A DNA stretch of 9,765 bases, from positions 1 through 9,765 of the forward strand of contig CAIWVT010000068.1 in NCBI GenBank assembly GCA_903916135.1. The letters are read 5' to 3'. The notes under the pieces are model-generated. The model was not told where the DNA came from, searched no databases, and saw only the letters and a list, made by a program, of their open reading frames with translations. Positions 1-6,088 of this stretch are shown piece after piece. Source of the DNA: an uncultured bacterium (GTDB taxonomy: Bacteria > Bacteroidota > Bacteroidia > Bacteroidales > CAIWKO01). Position 1 is the stretch's first letter. Each line of letters begins with the position of its first letter. A program made the position numbers and the translations under genes.

Positions 1-498
1 ATTATTGGAAAATCAAAAGTGAATAATAACATTTGTGACTTTAAAGGTGAAATCAAATTTCTAAAGGTTTTTTTCTTTAACAAGTGCGATGACCCCGAAA
101 AGAAAAAATGCGGATTGTTGCTTGCCAATTATACATTTTACGAAGACAGTCTTCAAAACCATAGTGGTGTTTTTAAAGGTGTAACTGAGTGCTCATTTTA
201 TATTGATAGTTCAGACAAGAAAATGCTACTCGATAACTCTAATGATATAGCAGATGGCTATCAAAACAGGACATTTGTTGGCACTTGGTCAGATTACAAA
301 ACAAAGCAAATAAAGCAGTGCATTTGGGGAGATTACAGACTTCCTTTCACTTTTAACTTTGACTGTGGTGACGGAGAAATGCGTATTTGCGACAAATATG
401 TAAAATATGGCTGGCAGTCCTTTAATGACCATTCAGAACTTATACTGAAAAATGGCAAATATGAATTAAAAAACAAATGGTGGTTATACAATAAATAG
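1..498 (+). CDS. Unrecognised protein, 5' end cut by the window edge
   Basis: The reading frame is open from the first base to a TAG at 496-498. A GTG at 19 could be a start and would give 159 residues, but the frame stays open upstream with no stop, so the gene probably begins outside the window. I do not recognise the family. No signal peptide or membrane segment is visible in the part seen. The C-terminal half is rich in aromatic residues and has the pattern GTWxxYKTxxxKxCxWGDYRxP, then FDCGDGEM and KYGWQSF, with regularly spaced Trp, Cys and Tyr. This suggests a small compact fold. The coding sequence is A+T-rich like the next two genes and unlike the genes right of about 2500. It is likely an accessory gene. 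The coding call is fairly sure, the function is unknown. Confidence 0.6.
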   Translation: MIGKSKVNNNICDFKGEIKFLKVFFFNKCDDPEKKKCGLLLANYTFYEDSLQNHSGVFKGVTECSFYIDSSDKKMLLDNSNDIADGYQNRTFVGTWSDYKTKQIKQCIWGDYRLPFTFNFDCGDGEMRICDKYVKYGWQSFNDHSELILKNGKYELKNKWWLYNK

Positions 499-559
499 AA
501 AAACTGCTGGTAACAAAGGCTTGCTATCAGCGGGGCAGCGGGGTTTTATTCAAGTGCCG

Positions 560-601
560 TTCCCAGTTGTGCGAAGTTTGCAACTTCGCACCTTCCCAGT
601 T
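560..601. repeat. REP-like palindrome between 9-bp direct repeats
   Basis: GTGCGAAGTT (569-578) and its exact reverse complement AACTTCGCAC (582-591) are separated by TGC, so either strand can form a 10-bp stem with a three-base loop. The sequence TTCCCAGTT occurs on both sides, at 560-568 and 593-601. No T-run follows on the + strand, so a simple intrinsic terminator is unlikely. Palindromes with an AAGTTTGCAACTT core are, from memory, common dispersed repeats in Bacteroidota genomes, possibly moved by Y1 (REP-associated) transposases. That link is inference, as only one copy is visible here. Confidence 0.6.
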
Positions 602-691
602 ACAGGATGGATGCGTCTAATAGTAACCTCACCCCATTTGGCACAAATATTTATAAGGGAATTATTTTAATCTTTTTCAAAGATTTTTTTT

Positions 692-699
692 TATCTTTG
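692..699 (+). promoter_or_regulatory. Bacteroidota -7 promoter element (TATCTTTG)
   Basis: TATCTTTG matches the TAnnTTTG -7 consensus of the Bacteroidota primary sigma factor. It lies about 25 bases before the ATG of the truncated leader at 724 and about 110 bases before the lipoprotein gene. No clear TTG -33 element is seen at the expected distance. It probably drove the gene now reduced to a 13-codon remnant, and may now transcribe the lipoprotein gene. Confidence 0.5.
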
Positions 700-723
700 T
701 AAAAATTATTATACAGCAGGAAA

Positions 724-762
724 ATGAAAAAAAGAATAGAAGTATTTACAATTGATTGCTAA
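724..762 (+). pseudogene. Truncated 5' end of a gene, possibly thioredoxin-fold, or a leader peptide
   Basis: An ATG preceded by AGCAGGAAA, an unusually good ribosome binding site for this group, opens a 12-residue peptide MKKRIEVFTIDC followed by TAA. The promoter-like TATCTTTG at 692-699 is correctly placed for it. The residues look like the first beta strand of a small thioredoxin/glutaredoxin-like protein just before where its active-site cysteine motif would lie (inference from memory of such N termini). The simplest reading is the intact start region of a gene whose remainder was replaced when the downstream DNA was joined. A leader peptide for the lipoprotein gene is the alternative. 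Confidence 0.35.
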
Positions 763-807
763 TAGAATTGGTGCAAGGCGATAGTTGGCTGCCACCTTAA
801 AAAAATA

Positions 808-1377
808 ATGAAGACATTGAGTAAAATAATAATATTGACACTTCTTTTCAGTTGCCAAAACCGACAAGACAATGGAAAATCAAATCTTGATAACAATAAA
901 ATTGATTCGACTAAAAGTATTTCCCATGTGGATTCTTCTTCAAAAATTTTGAAATATTCAAGCATCCCACATGAATTCCCTTTCGATACAATTTTGAACA
1001 ATTGTTTAGAATCATCGGGCGAGGACAGACAGCTTAATGGAGGGACTACAATGGGTATGATTGCTTGTTTTTACAATGCAACCAATATACTTGACTCAAT
1101 AGTAAATAATATGTACAAAAAACTTTTCTCAAAATTAGATAAGAATGACAGACAAAAATTAAAGAAAAGTCAGGATTGTTGGAGAAAATATTACGCTGTA
1201 GAAAGTGATTTTGTTTATAGTGCATATTATACTTCGGCTAACTTTGGTAAATATGGACATGGACGAGAACATGCAATTACCCAAGCAGAATGGAGATATG
1301 ATATCATGAGAAAACGTTTAATTGACTTAACAAAATATGATGCAGAGATTTTTATTGAGGACAGCATATCAAAATAA
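808..1377 (+). CDS. Lipoprotein with LprI/DUF1311-type (lysozyme inhibitor LprI N-terminal) domain
   Basis: This is a 189-residue protein. Residues 1-16 form a lipoprotein signal: basic start, hydrophobic run, lipobox LLFS-C with Cys16 as the lipidation site. A polar Asn/Ser/Lys-rich linker of about 40 residues follows. Residues 66-176 fit the LprI N-terminal/DUF1311 pattern (PF07007): a Cys at 66, a TMGMIAC block (81-87), N-x-MYKKL (101-106), a DRQKLKKSQDCWRKYY block (114-129) and a final R-x-x-L helix. The late cysteine usual before the last helix is absent. LprI of Mycobacterium inhibits lysozyme, but most members of the family are uncharacterised, so the activity here is only a suggestion. 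The protein should sit in the cell envelope. The ATG at 808 has an A-rich upstream region and no Shine-Dalgarno. The gene stands alone, in an A+T-rich accessory context. Confidence 0.72.
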   Translation: MKTLSKIIILTLLFSCQNRQDNGKSNLDNNKIDSTKSISHVDSSSKILKYSSIPHEFPFDTILNNCLESSGEDRQLNGGTTMGMIACFYNATNILDSIVNNMYKKLFSKLDKNDRQKLKKSQDCWRKYYAVESDFVYSAYYTSANFGKYGHGREHAITQAEWRYDIMRKRLIDLTKYDAEIFIEDSISK

Positions 1378-1431
1378 GTTTAGTGATTCAATGACATATT
1401 AATTAATTAAAATAAAGGCAGCAGCTTAAAA

Positions 1432-1502
1432 GTGCTTACTTTCAGTGGCAGACAGATACTGCAAACTTGATAACTTTGTGCTATGCCACCGAAAGCAAGT
1501 AC
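1432..1502. repeat. Imperfect 19-bp inverted repeat with 33-base loop
   Basis: The left arm GTGCTTACTTTCAGTGGCA (1432-1450) and the right arm TGCCACCGAAAGCAAGTAC (1484-1502) are complementary at 16 of 19 positions. The three mismatches are asymmetric: on the bottom strand two become G-T wobbles, against one on the top strand, so the bottom strand folds slightly better. The loop (1451-1483) contains a TAACTTTG promoter-like element. The repeat lies between two unrelated genes, as a cassette boundary would, but I find no canonical attC core sites (RYYYAAC / GTTRRRY). A dispersed mobile repeat is the alternative. Confidence 0.6.
1471..1478 (+). promoter_or_regulatory. -7 promoter element (TAACTTTG) inside the inverted-repeat loop
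   Basis: TAACTTTG fits TAnnTTTG and lies 53 bases before the methyltransferase ATG, a usual distance. No good TTG -33 element is seen. It is the only -7-like match close upstream of that gene, so the repeat may carry the gene's promoter. Confidence 0.4.
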
Positions 1503-1530
1503 CTCGGCATAATACACAATTAAAACAGAT

Positions 1531-2253
1531 ATGACCCAGCTTTACTCAACATTAGCAAATATTTATCACGAAATGTATCAATATGTTTTTGATTATGATA
1601 AAGAATTTGAATTTTATGACACGATTCTCAAAAGACACAACTGCAAAAAGATACTTGAAATTGGTTGTGGTTCGGGAATGCTTGCAAGACGATTTCTTAG
1701 AAATGGATACGACTATCTTGGATTAGATTTATTTAATGAGATGTTAGAAATTGCGCGTTTAGAAGTTAATTCAGATAAGTTTATTCAATGTGACATGCGG
1801 AACTTATCATTTCAAAAACAATTTGACTCAGTTATGATAACTGGACGCTCCATCTCTTATGTCATAGAAAACCAAGGAATAATTGACACATTAAAAGGCG
1901 TTCATGAATCACTTGTGGATAATGGATTATTTGTGTTTGGAGTATTTGAAGCAAATGGAATCTTCGACAACTTTGATGATTTTGAACAAAACATTGAACA
2001 CGACAATAAGAAAATCAAAAGGATAAGCAAACTAAAAATGAACTTGACAACTGGATGGACCTATGATTGGTTTGCAAAATATAGTATTAATGATGGAGAC
2101 AAGACATCCGAATTTGATGACGTAACGACCTTGAGAGCGTTCACAAAAGACGAGATATTGCTTTTCCTAAAACTAACAGGATTTACAGTGGAGGAACTCA
2201 TTGAAGAAAAGAAAACATTTACCATAATTGCAAAAAAGAATAACTGCGTATAA
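1531..2253 (+). CDS. Class I SAM-dependent methyltransferase
   Basis: This 240-residue protein has the Rossmann-fold methyltransferase layout. Motif I is LEIGCGSG at 42-49, binding S-adenosylmethionine. The acidic residue at the end of strand 2 is Asp66 in GLDL. A CDMR block (87-90) matches the strand-3 adenine-contacting motif, and FDSVMITG (98-105) is strand 4. It therefore belongs with the Methyltransf_11/25-like families. The N terminus begins with a helix (LYSTLANIYHEMYQYVFDYD) typical of small-molecule methyltransferases. The C-terminal half has beta strands that could bind a substrate, and the final ILLFLKLTGFTVEELIEEKKTFTIIAKK is the usual last helix-strand pair of the fold. The substrate cannot be read from sequence. 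No neighbouring gene suggests a pathway. The A+T-rich codon use matches the two genes to the left, not the AKR gene to the right. Confidence 0.85.
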   Translation: MTQLYSTLANIYHEMYQYVFDYDKEFEFYDTILKRHNCKKILEIGCGSGMLARRFLRNGYDYLGLDLFNEMLEIARLEVNSDKFIQCDMRNLSFQKQFDSVMITGRSISYVIENQGIIDTLKGVHESLVDNGLFVFGVFEANGIFDNFDDFEQNIEHDNKKIKRISKLKMNLTTGWTYDWFAKYSINDGDKTSEFDDVTTLRAFTKDEILLFLKLTGFTVEELIEEKKTFTIIAKKNNCV

Positions 2254-2506
2254 CATGGACGGTTGCTTGTATTATTACTGATAACCAACATTCCTATGCA
2301 CTATCCAAATGGGTTTCTTTCAAACGAAAACGGTTGTACCCTTAAAAAGCTTAGATGGTTTGGTGATACTTTCCAAGCATCGTTGCCTCAGACCTGTAAA
2401 AGAAATCCAAAATAAATTTGATGCGGTAATACTTTTTCATTTGCCAAAGGAATAAGTATGCCAAAAATACCATATCTTTGTATTTTTAAAAATAAATCAT
2501 AACACG
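2254..2506. other. Spacer marking the edge of the accessory stretch
   Basis: This is a 253-base gap without a convincing gene. It contains a short open frame of 39 residues (2296-2415) with no recognisable features, and the 7-mer ACGGTTG twice (2259-2265 and 2330-2336). A -7 promoter element at 2473-2480 serves the next gene. Base composition changes from A+T-rich to more G+C-rich across this interval, so the junction between accessory and backbone DNA probably lies here. Confidence 0.45.
2473..2480 (+). promoter_or_regulatory. -7 promoter element (TATCTTTG) of the aldo/keto reductase gene
   Basis: TATCTTTG matches TAnnTTTG and lies 26 bases before the ATG at 2507, which leaves a short leader. 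A TTTG at 2440-2443 is about 29 bases upstream, longer than the usual 19-21 spacing, so the -33 element is uncertain. Confidence 0.6.
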
Positions 2507-3514
2507 ATGAATACTACATTACAAAAACGCACTTTAGGGAAGAGCACCTTAGAAGTGTCAGCCCTCGGATTGGGCTGTATGGGCATGAGCTTTGGTTTGG
2601 GACCCGCTGCCGACAAAAAAGAAATGATAGCTTTGATGCGCACTGCGGTGGAATGCGGGGTGACGTTTTTCGATACGGCAGAAGTCTATGGACCTTTCAC
2701 CAACGAAGAACTTGTGGGCGAAGCTTTGGCGCCTTTTCGCCATCAGGTGGTGATAGCCACCAAGTTTGGTTTCAACCTCGCTCCCAAGGGTGACTTGCCT
2801 TGGAAAGGTTTAGACAGTCGTCCCGAACATATCAAAGCAGTGGCGGAAGCTTCTCTAAAACGTCTGAAGATAGATAGTATAGACCTTTTTTATCAGCATC
2901 GTGTTGACCCCAATGTGCCCATTGAAGATGTGGCGGGCGCTGTACAGGATTTGATACGCGAAGGCAAAGTGAAGCATTTCGGCTTGTCGGAAGCGGGTGC
3001 AAACACCATCCGTCGGGCTCATGCGGTGCAGCCTGTCACGGCGCTTCAAAGCGAATACTCCTTGTGGTGGCGCGAACCTGAAACCTCCGTGTTGCCTACC
3101 CTTGAAGAATTGGGCATTGGCTTCGTGCCCTTTAGTCCTTTGGGCAAGGGTTTCCTTACGGGAAAAATTGATGAAACCACTGCGTTTGATACCTCCGACT
3201 TCCGCAACACCGTGCCCCGTTTTTCGCCCGAAAACAGAAAAGCCAATCAAGCGATGGTGATGTTGCTCCATGAAGTTGCCTTACGCAAACACGCTACGCC
3301 TGCTCAAATTGCCTTGGCGTGGTTGTTGGCGCAAAAGCCTTGGATAGTGCCCATTCCAGGCACCACTAAGTTGCATCGTTTGGACGAAAACTTAGGTGCG
3401 CTTGCCATAACGCTGAGTAGTGAAGAGCTTGCAGACATTGAAACGGCTGCAGCCAAGATACAAGTGCAAGGCGACCGCTATTCGGAAAGTGCTGCCAAAA
3501 TGATTAATCGTTAA
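2507..3514 (+). CDS. Aldo/keto reductase
   Basis: This 335-residue NADPH-dependent oxidoreductase of the AKR superfamily has the full length of the family. The (beta/alpha)8 barrel begins with TLGKSTLEVSALGLGCMGMS (9-28). The catalytic tetrad is complete: Asp56 (FFDTAEVYG), Tyr61, Lys86 (IATKFGF) and His131 (LFYQHRVDP). The cofactor-binding C-terminal part has PFSPLGKGFLTGK and the IPGTTKLHRLDENLGAL segment that contacts the 2'-phosphate of NADP in related enzymes. The Y-G-P-F-T-N-E-E-L-V-G block is typical of the bacterial YajO/AKR13-like group. It likely reduces carbonyl compounds in the cytoplasm; the natural substrate is unknown. It has its own promoter. A gap of 84 bases with another promoter separates it from the next gene, so it is probably monocistronic. 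Base composition is distinctly more G+C-rich than the genes to the left. Confidence 0.93.
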   Translation: MNTTLQKRTLGKSTLEVSALGLGCMGMSFGLGPAADKKEMIALMRTAVECGVTFFDTAEVYGPFTNEELVGEALAPFRHQVVIATKFGFNLAPKGDLPWKGLDSRPEHIKAVAEASLKRLKIDSIDLFYQHRVDPNVPIEDVAGAVQDLIREGKVKHFGLSEAGANTIRRAHAVQPVTALQSEYSLWWREPETSVLPTLEELGIGFVPFSPLGKGFLTGKIDETTAFDTSDFRNTVPRFSPENRKANQAMVMLLHEVALRKHATPAQIALAWLLAQKPWIVPIPGTTKLHRLDENLGALAITLSSEELADIETAAAKIQVQGDRYSESAAKMINR

Positions 3515-3566
3515 AGCTTCATGGGTTGAAAGAAAAATTTCTCAGTATTGTTTTTATAAAATGTAT

Positions 3567-3574
3567 TAATTTTG
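3567..3574 (+). promoter_or_regulatory. -7 promoter element (TAATTTTG) for the small gene and the TPR membrane protein
   Basis: TAATTTTG fits TAnnTTTG. A TTG at 3548-3550, 16 bases upstream, is a possible -33 element. It lies 24 bases before the ATG at 3599 and probably transcribes both that gene and the one starting near 3928. Confidence 0.6.
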
Positions 3575-3598
3575 TGATTGAATTAAAACATGTGATTT

Positions 3599-3883
3599 AT
3601 GGAACACAAATTGACCGAACTTGAGATAAATAAGATATGCGCTAATTTAAGAGCTGTTGATTTTTTTAGGAAACATCGTGATGAAATTGCTGCTTTTCCC
3701 GACATGCTTGCCGTATCTGAAAGATTCGAAGCCACAGTAAAAGAGCTTATGTCTTATCTGACAGAAGAGCAAATAGACCATGTGCTTGAGGTGCATAAAA
3801 TTCAAGCAGAAGCTATCGAAAAAAAAATGGCTCGCAAAGAAAAAAGAGATAAAAAGAAACAAAACACGAAGCCGACGAAGTAA
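3599..3883 (+). CDS. Small helical protein with a lysine-rich tail, function unknown
   Basis: This is a 94-residue protein that I do not recognise. It is predicted almost entirely helical: residues 1-50 are amphipathic with LTELEINKICANLRAVDFFRK, and residues 50-72 (ELMSYLTEEQIDHVLEVHKIQA) could form a coiled coil. Residues 73-94 are a strongly basic Lys/Arg tail ending KKQNTKPTK, which may bind nucleic acid or acidic partners. There is no signal peptide or membrane segment, so it is likely cytoplasmic. A promoter sits just upstream, and the next gene begins about 25-45 bases after the stop, so the two are probably cotranscribed. Its last residues resemble the first residues of that downstream protein (KQKTKPTSK), which may be chance. 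Confidence 0.72.
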   Translation: MEHKLTELEINKICANLRAVDFFRKHRDEIAAFPDMLAVSERFEATVKELMSYLTEEQIDHVLEVHKIQAEAIEKKMARKEKRDKKKQNTKPTK

Positions 3884-3906
3884 AGCACATCGCATTTTAC
3901 TTTTGT

Positions 3907-5862
3907 TTGTTTCTAAATATATTGAATTTGGCAAAACAAAAAACAAAACCAACAAGCAAAGCGACCAAGCCCAAAGCGGGGCAACTCCTTGGTACTAAGG
4001 ATACCTTTACGGATATACCCCGATGGGTTATTGCCGTTGTGTTGTTGTTGACGGCGATGATATATGCACGGGCAGTCCACAATGGCTTCATCCTCGGTTG
4101 GGATGATGCTAAATATATTCAGGACAATCCTTATATCAAAGATCTTAGTTTGCAAGGGGTGAAGGCTATCTTCGCCCACTCGTATTATGGCATGTATATC
4201 CCTTTGACGCTATTGGTGTATATCATTCAATATGCGTATTTCGGATTCAATGCAACGTCTTATCACCTTGTGAACGTTGCTTTCCATGTGATGAATGTTT
4301 TGTTGGTTTATGTGTTGATGGAGCGCTTAAGTGGCAAGCGGTTCACTGCCTTGGTGGTGGCAGCTTTGTTTGCTTTGCATCCGATGCATGTGGAATCTGT
4401 GGCATGGATTTCGGAAACGAAAGATGTTTTATATACCTTCTTTTATCTGTTGGCGCTAATCGTGTATGTGAAATTTATGAAAAGCACCCATAAACTTGGA
4501 TATTATCTGCTTTGCTTCGGTTTGTTTGTGGCATCTATGTTGTCAAAGCCGAGTGCGGTAACATTGCCGATAGTGATGTTGGCGATGGATATGTATCAAG
4601 GCAGGAAGCTGCAATGGAAGCCCATCCTCGAAAAAGTGCCTTTCGTCCTGCTTGCCATCGTGTGTGGACTCATGATCATCTCAACGGATGTGAACGAAAA
4701 ACTGAAAGACATCACAGGTTTGTATAGTTTTTTAGATCGCATTTTTCTTTTTTCCTATGCGATTATGTTTTATTTGGTGAAAGCTATTGTGCCCATAAAA
4801 CTTTCGGCTGCCTATTATTATCCCAACCTTACGAATGGTGTGATGCCGTGGCAGTATTATGCATCTTTGCCTGCATTGCTTGCTGTTGTTTGGGTGATTA
4901 TTCGACAAAGAAAACTCAGAAAAGAGGTGTGGTTTGGCATGGCATTTTTCATTATTACCATAGTGTTGATGTTGCAACTCATTCCCAATACGGTGGTGCT
5001 TGCCAACGATAGATATACTTATGTAGCCTATATCGGTTTGTTTTTTATTGTCGGACAATGGATCACAAGCCTCCAAAAGCGTAACATACGGAATGTTGTG
5101 ATGGCGGTGTTGGCATTGTATATGTTAGCAATCTCTTTTCAGACTTATGATCGAATTGCTGTTTGGAAGGATACAGAGACGCTCTTCACGGATGTAATAA
5201 ACAAAGGCAACGAGAACTATCATCCCTATTGGGTTAGGGGGAGTTGCAGGGCTAATTTGGATAATCCCAAAGGGGCTTTGCAGGATTATGATAAAGTGGT
5301 AGCCTACAATCCGAAGAACATTCAAATGCTGATTGATAGAGGTGGTTTGCGTTACAAGCTTTTGGACTATTCGGGTGCCAAAGAAGACTATACTCGCGCT
5401 GTTAGCATGGACTCCATGAATGCGAATGCCCACTTCGGACTCGGAATTGCCGACGAAGCTTTGGGAGATTTGAGTGCTGCCATGAAAGATTATAATAAAG
5501 TGATACGTTTGGATGTAGCTTCTTCGGAGGCGTATAATAATAGAGGCGTGGTGAAAGCCAAGAATGGTGATTTGGATGCAGCTTTGGTGGATATCAACAA
5601 AGCCATTACGCTGAATTCGGCGAATGCCAAAGCCTTTGCCGACAGGGGCAATGTGAAAGCTTTTCAAAAAGATTTTAAGGGTGCTTTGGACGATTTTTCG
5701 ATGTCCATAAAGTTGAATCCTAAGGATCCCGTTATCTATAACAACCGCGGCAGTGCCCGTTTCAATATGAATGATAAAAAAGGTGCTTGCGAAGATTGGA
5801 AGAAATCAAGCGACATGGGATATAGTGTGGCGGCGGAGGCTTTGAAGAAGTTTTGTCAGTAA
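3907..5862 (+). CDS. Polytopic membrane protein with C-terminal TPRs, TMTC/GT-C glycosyltransferase-like
   Basis: The longest reading is 651 residues from a TTG at 3907. I prefer the TTG at 3928 (start MAKQKTKP, 644 residues). The frame has no ATG between the upstream stop at 3850-3852 and 4054, which lies inside the first membrane helix. Numbering from 3907, residues 40-413 carry about eleven to twelve hydrophobic segments. The first extracytoplasmic loop has the acidic pair GWDDAKYIQDNPY (Asp66, Asp67), placed like the catalytic acidic residues of GT-C glycosyltransferases. HPMHVESVAW (158-167) and NDRYTY (367-372) are hallmarks of the TMTC-like family. Residues 437-651 form about six TPRs, the repeat NNRG...G.. 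ALxDxxKAIxLN being clear. Animal TMTC proteins O-mannosylate; the bacterial relatives are largely untested, so transfer of a lipid-linked sugar to an exported protein is inference. The TPR part would lie on the far side of the membrane or recruit partners. Confidence 0.82.
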   Translation: MFLNILNLAKQKTKPTSKATKPKAGQLLGTKDTFTDIPRWVIAVVLLLTAMIYARAVHNGFILGWDDAKYIQDNPYIKDLSLQGVKAIFAHSYYGMYIPLTLLVYIIQYAYFGFNATSYHLVNVAFHVMNVLLVYVLMERLSGKRFTALVVAALFALHPMHVESVAWISETKDVLYTFFYLLALIVYVKFMKSTHKLGYYLLCFGLFVASMLSKPSAVTLPIVMLAMDMYQGRKLQWKPILEKVPFVLLAIVCGLMIISTDVNEKLKDITGLYSFLDRIFLFSYAIMFYLVKAIVPIKLSAAYYYPNLTNGVMPWQYYASLPALLAVVWVIIRQRKLRKEVWFGMAFFIITIVLMLQLIPNTVVLANDRYTYVAYIGLFFIVGQWITSLQKRNIRNVVMAVLALYMLAISFQTYDRIAVWKDTETLFTDVINKGNENYHPYWVRGSCRANLDNPKGALQDYDKVVAYNPKNIQMLIDRGGLRYKLLDYSGAKEDYTRAVSMDSMNANAHFGLGIADEALGDLSAAMKDYNKVIRLDVASSEAYNNRGVVKAKNGDLDAALVDINKAITLNSANAKAFADRGNVKAFQKDFKGALDDFSMSIKLNPKDPVIYNNRGSARFNMNDKKGACEDWKKSSDMGYSVAAEALKKFCQ

Positions 5863-5887
5863 GTGTTTGTAGGTTCTTTTGGAGAAT

Positions 5888-6088
5888 TTAGGCTTCGCTT
5901 TTATCTATTCCTGCCTGTTTCAATATAGAAAGGAATGTTCCTTTTGGCATATCTTTGCCATGCATAGGAACAATAATTGTTTTGTTTGTTAAGACATTAA
6001 AATATAATTGATGACTTCCTTTAGCCCGTTTAAAAATAAAACCATGAAACAAAAGCAATCGAATCAAATTCTTTTATGAATAGTTCAA
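5888..6088 (-). pseudogene. hicA: HicA-type mRNA interferase toxin gene, interrupted by an in-frame stop
   Basis: The reverse strand encodes a clear HicA fold (YcfA/HicA family): LIRLLLFHGFIFKRAKGSH, then QLYFN, TIIVPMHGKDMPKGT and a final SILKQAGI helix, ending at TAA (5890-5888). The catalytic His lies in KGSH. If translation began at the TTG at 6088-6086, which overlaps the TGA of hicB in TTGA, the product would read MNYS, then a TAA stop (6076-6074), then KNLIRLLL. The frame is otherwise intact and in the expected position, so this looks like a nonsense mutation of a once-coupled toxin gene. The only alternative start is the TTG at 6067-6065, which would give 59 residues lacking the first few positions of helix 1 and could still be active. 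The order hicB then hicA is the reverse of the best-known hicAB pairs. Confidence 0.68.

Larger units (their letters stand above)
499..807. other. Spacer between the first two genes, with palindrome, promoter and gene remnant
   Basis: This 309-base gap holds no full gene. It contains a G-rich segment at about 520-545, a perfect 10-bp palindrome between direct repeats (560-601), a Bacteroidota-type -7 element (692-699) and a 13-codon start of a gene (724-762). After that comes a short stretch with weak self-complementarity (GGTG at about 770 against CCACC at about 791). Its composition is patchy, with a G+C-rich left half and a very A+T-rich right half, which fits DNA joined from different sources. 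Confidence 0.6.
1378..1530. other. Spacer between lipoprotein and methyltransferase genes
   Basis: This 153-base gap is mostly occupied by a long imperfect inverted repeat (1432-1502) whose loop contains a promoter-like element. The left 50 bases are A+T-rich and contain TTAATTAATTAA at about 1399-1410. No coding potential is seen. Confidence 0.5.

Noticed and set aside
505..640. Canonical integron attC site after the first gene (TAACAAAGGC... region)
   Set aside because: The sequence after the stop resembles the start of attC sites, but I cannot find a matching GTTRRRY core and paired inner arms, so only a loose cassette-like resemblance is claimed.
759..1001. 80-residue minus-strand frame opposite the lipoprotein start
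   Set aside because: The + strand frame has a clear lipoprotein signal and family motifs, and the antisense frame has none.
2296..2415. 39-residue open frame starting MHYPNGFLSNENGC
   Set aside because: No ribosome binding site, no promoter, no recognisable motif; it is short enough to occur by chance in the spacer.
2558..3271. Open frames on the minus strand and a second + frame inside the aldo/keto reductase gene
   Set aside because: They lie within a complete, well-matched AKR coding sequence, and their translations show no family features. They are shadows caused by its more G+C-rich codons.
5125..5667. 180-residue minus-strand frame opposite the TPRs
   Set aside because: It mirrors the TPR coding sequence, lacks a promoter or motif, and is lysine- and isoleucine-rich as expected for an antisense shadow.
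5863..5887. Bidirectional terminator between the convergent TPR gene and hicA
   Set aside because: The 25-base gap has no stem of useful length and no T-run.
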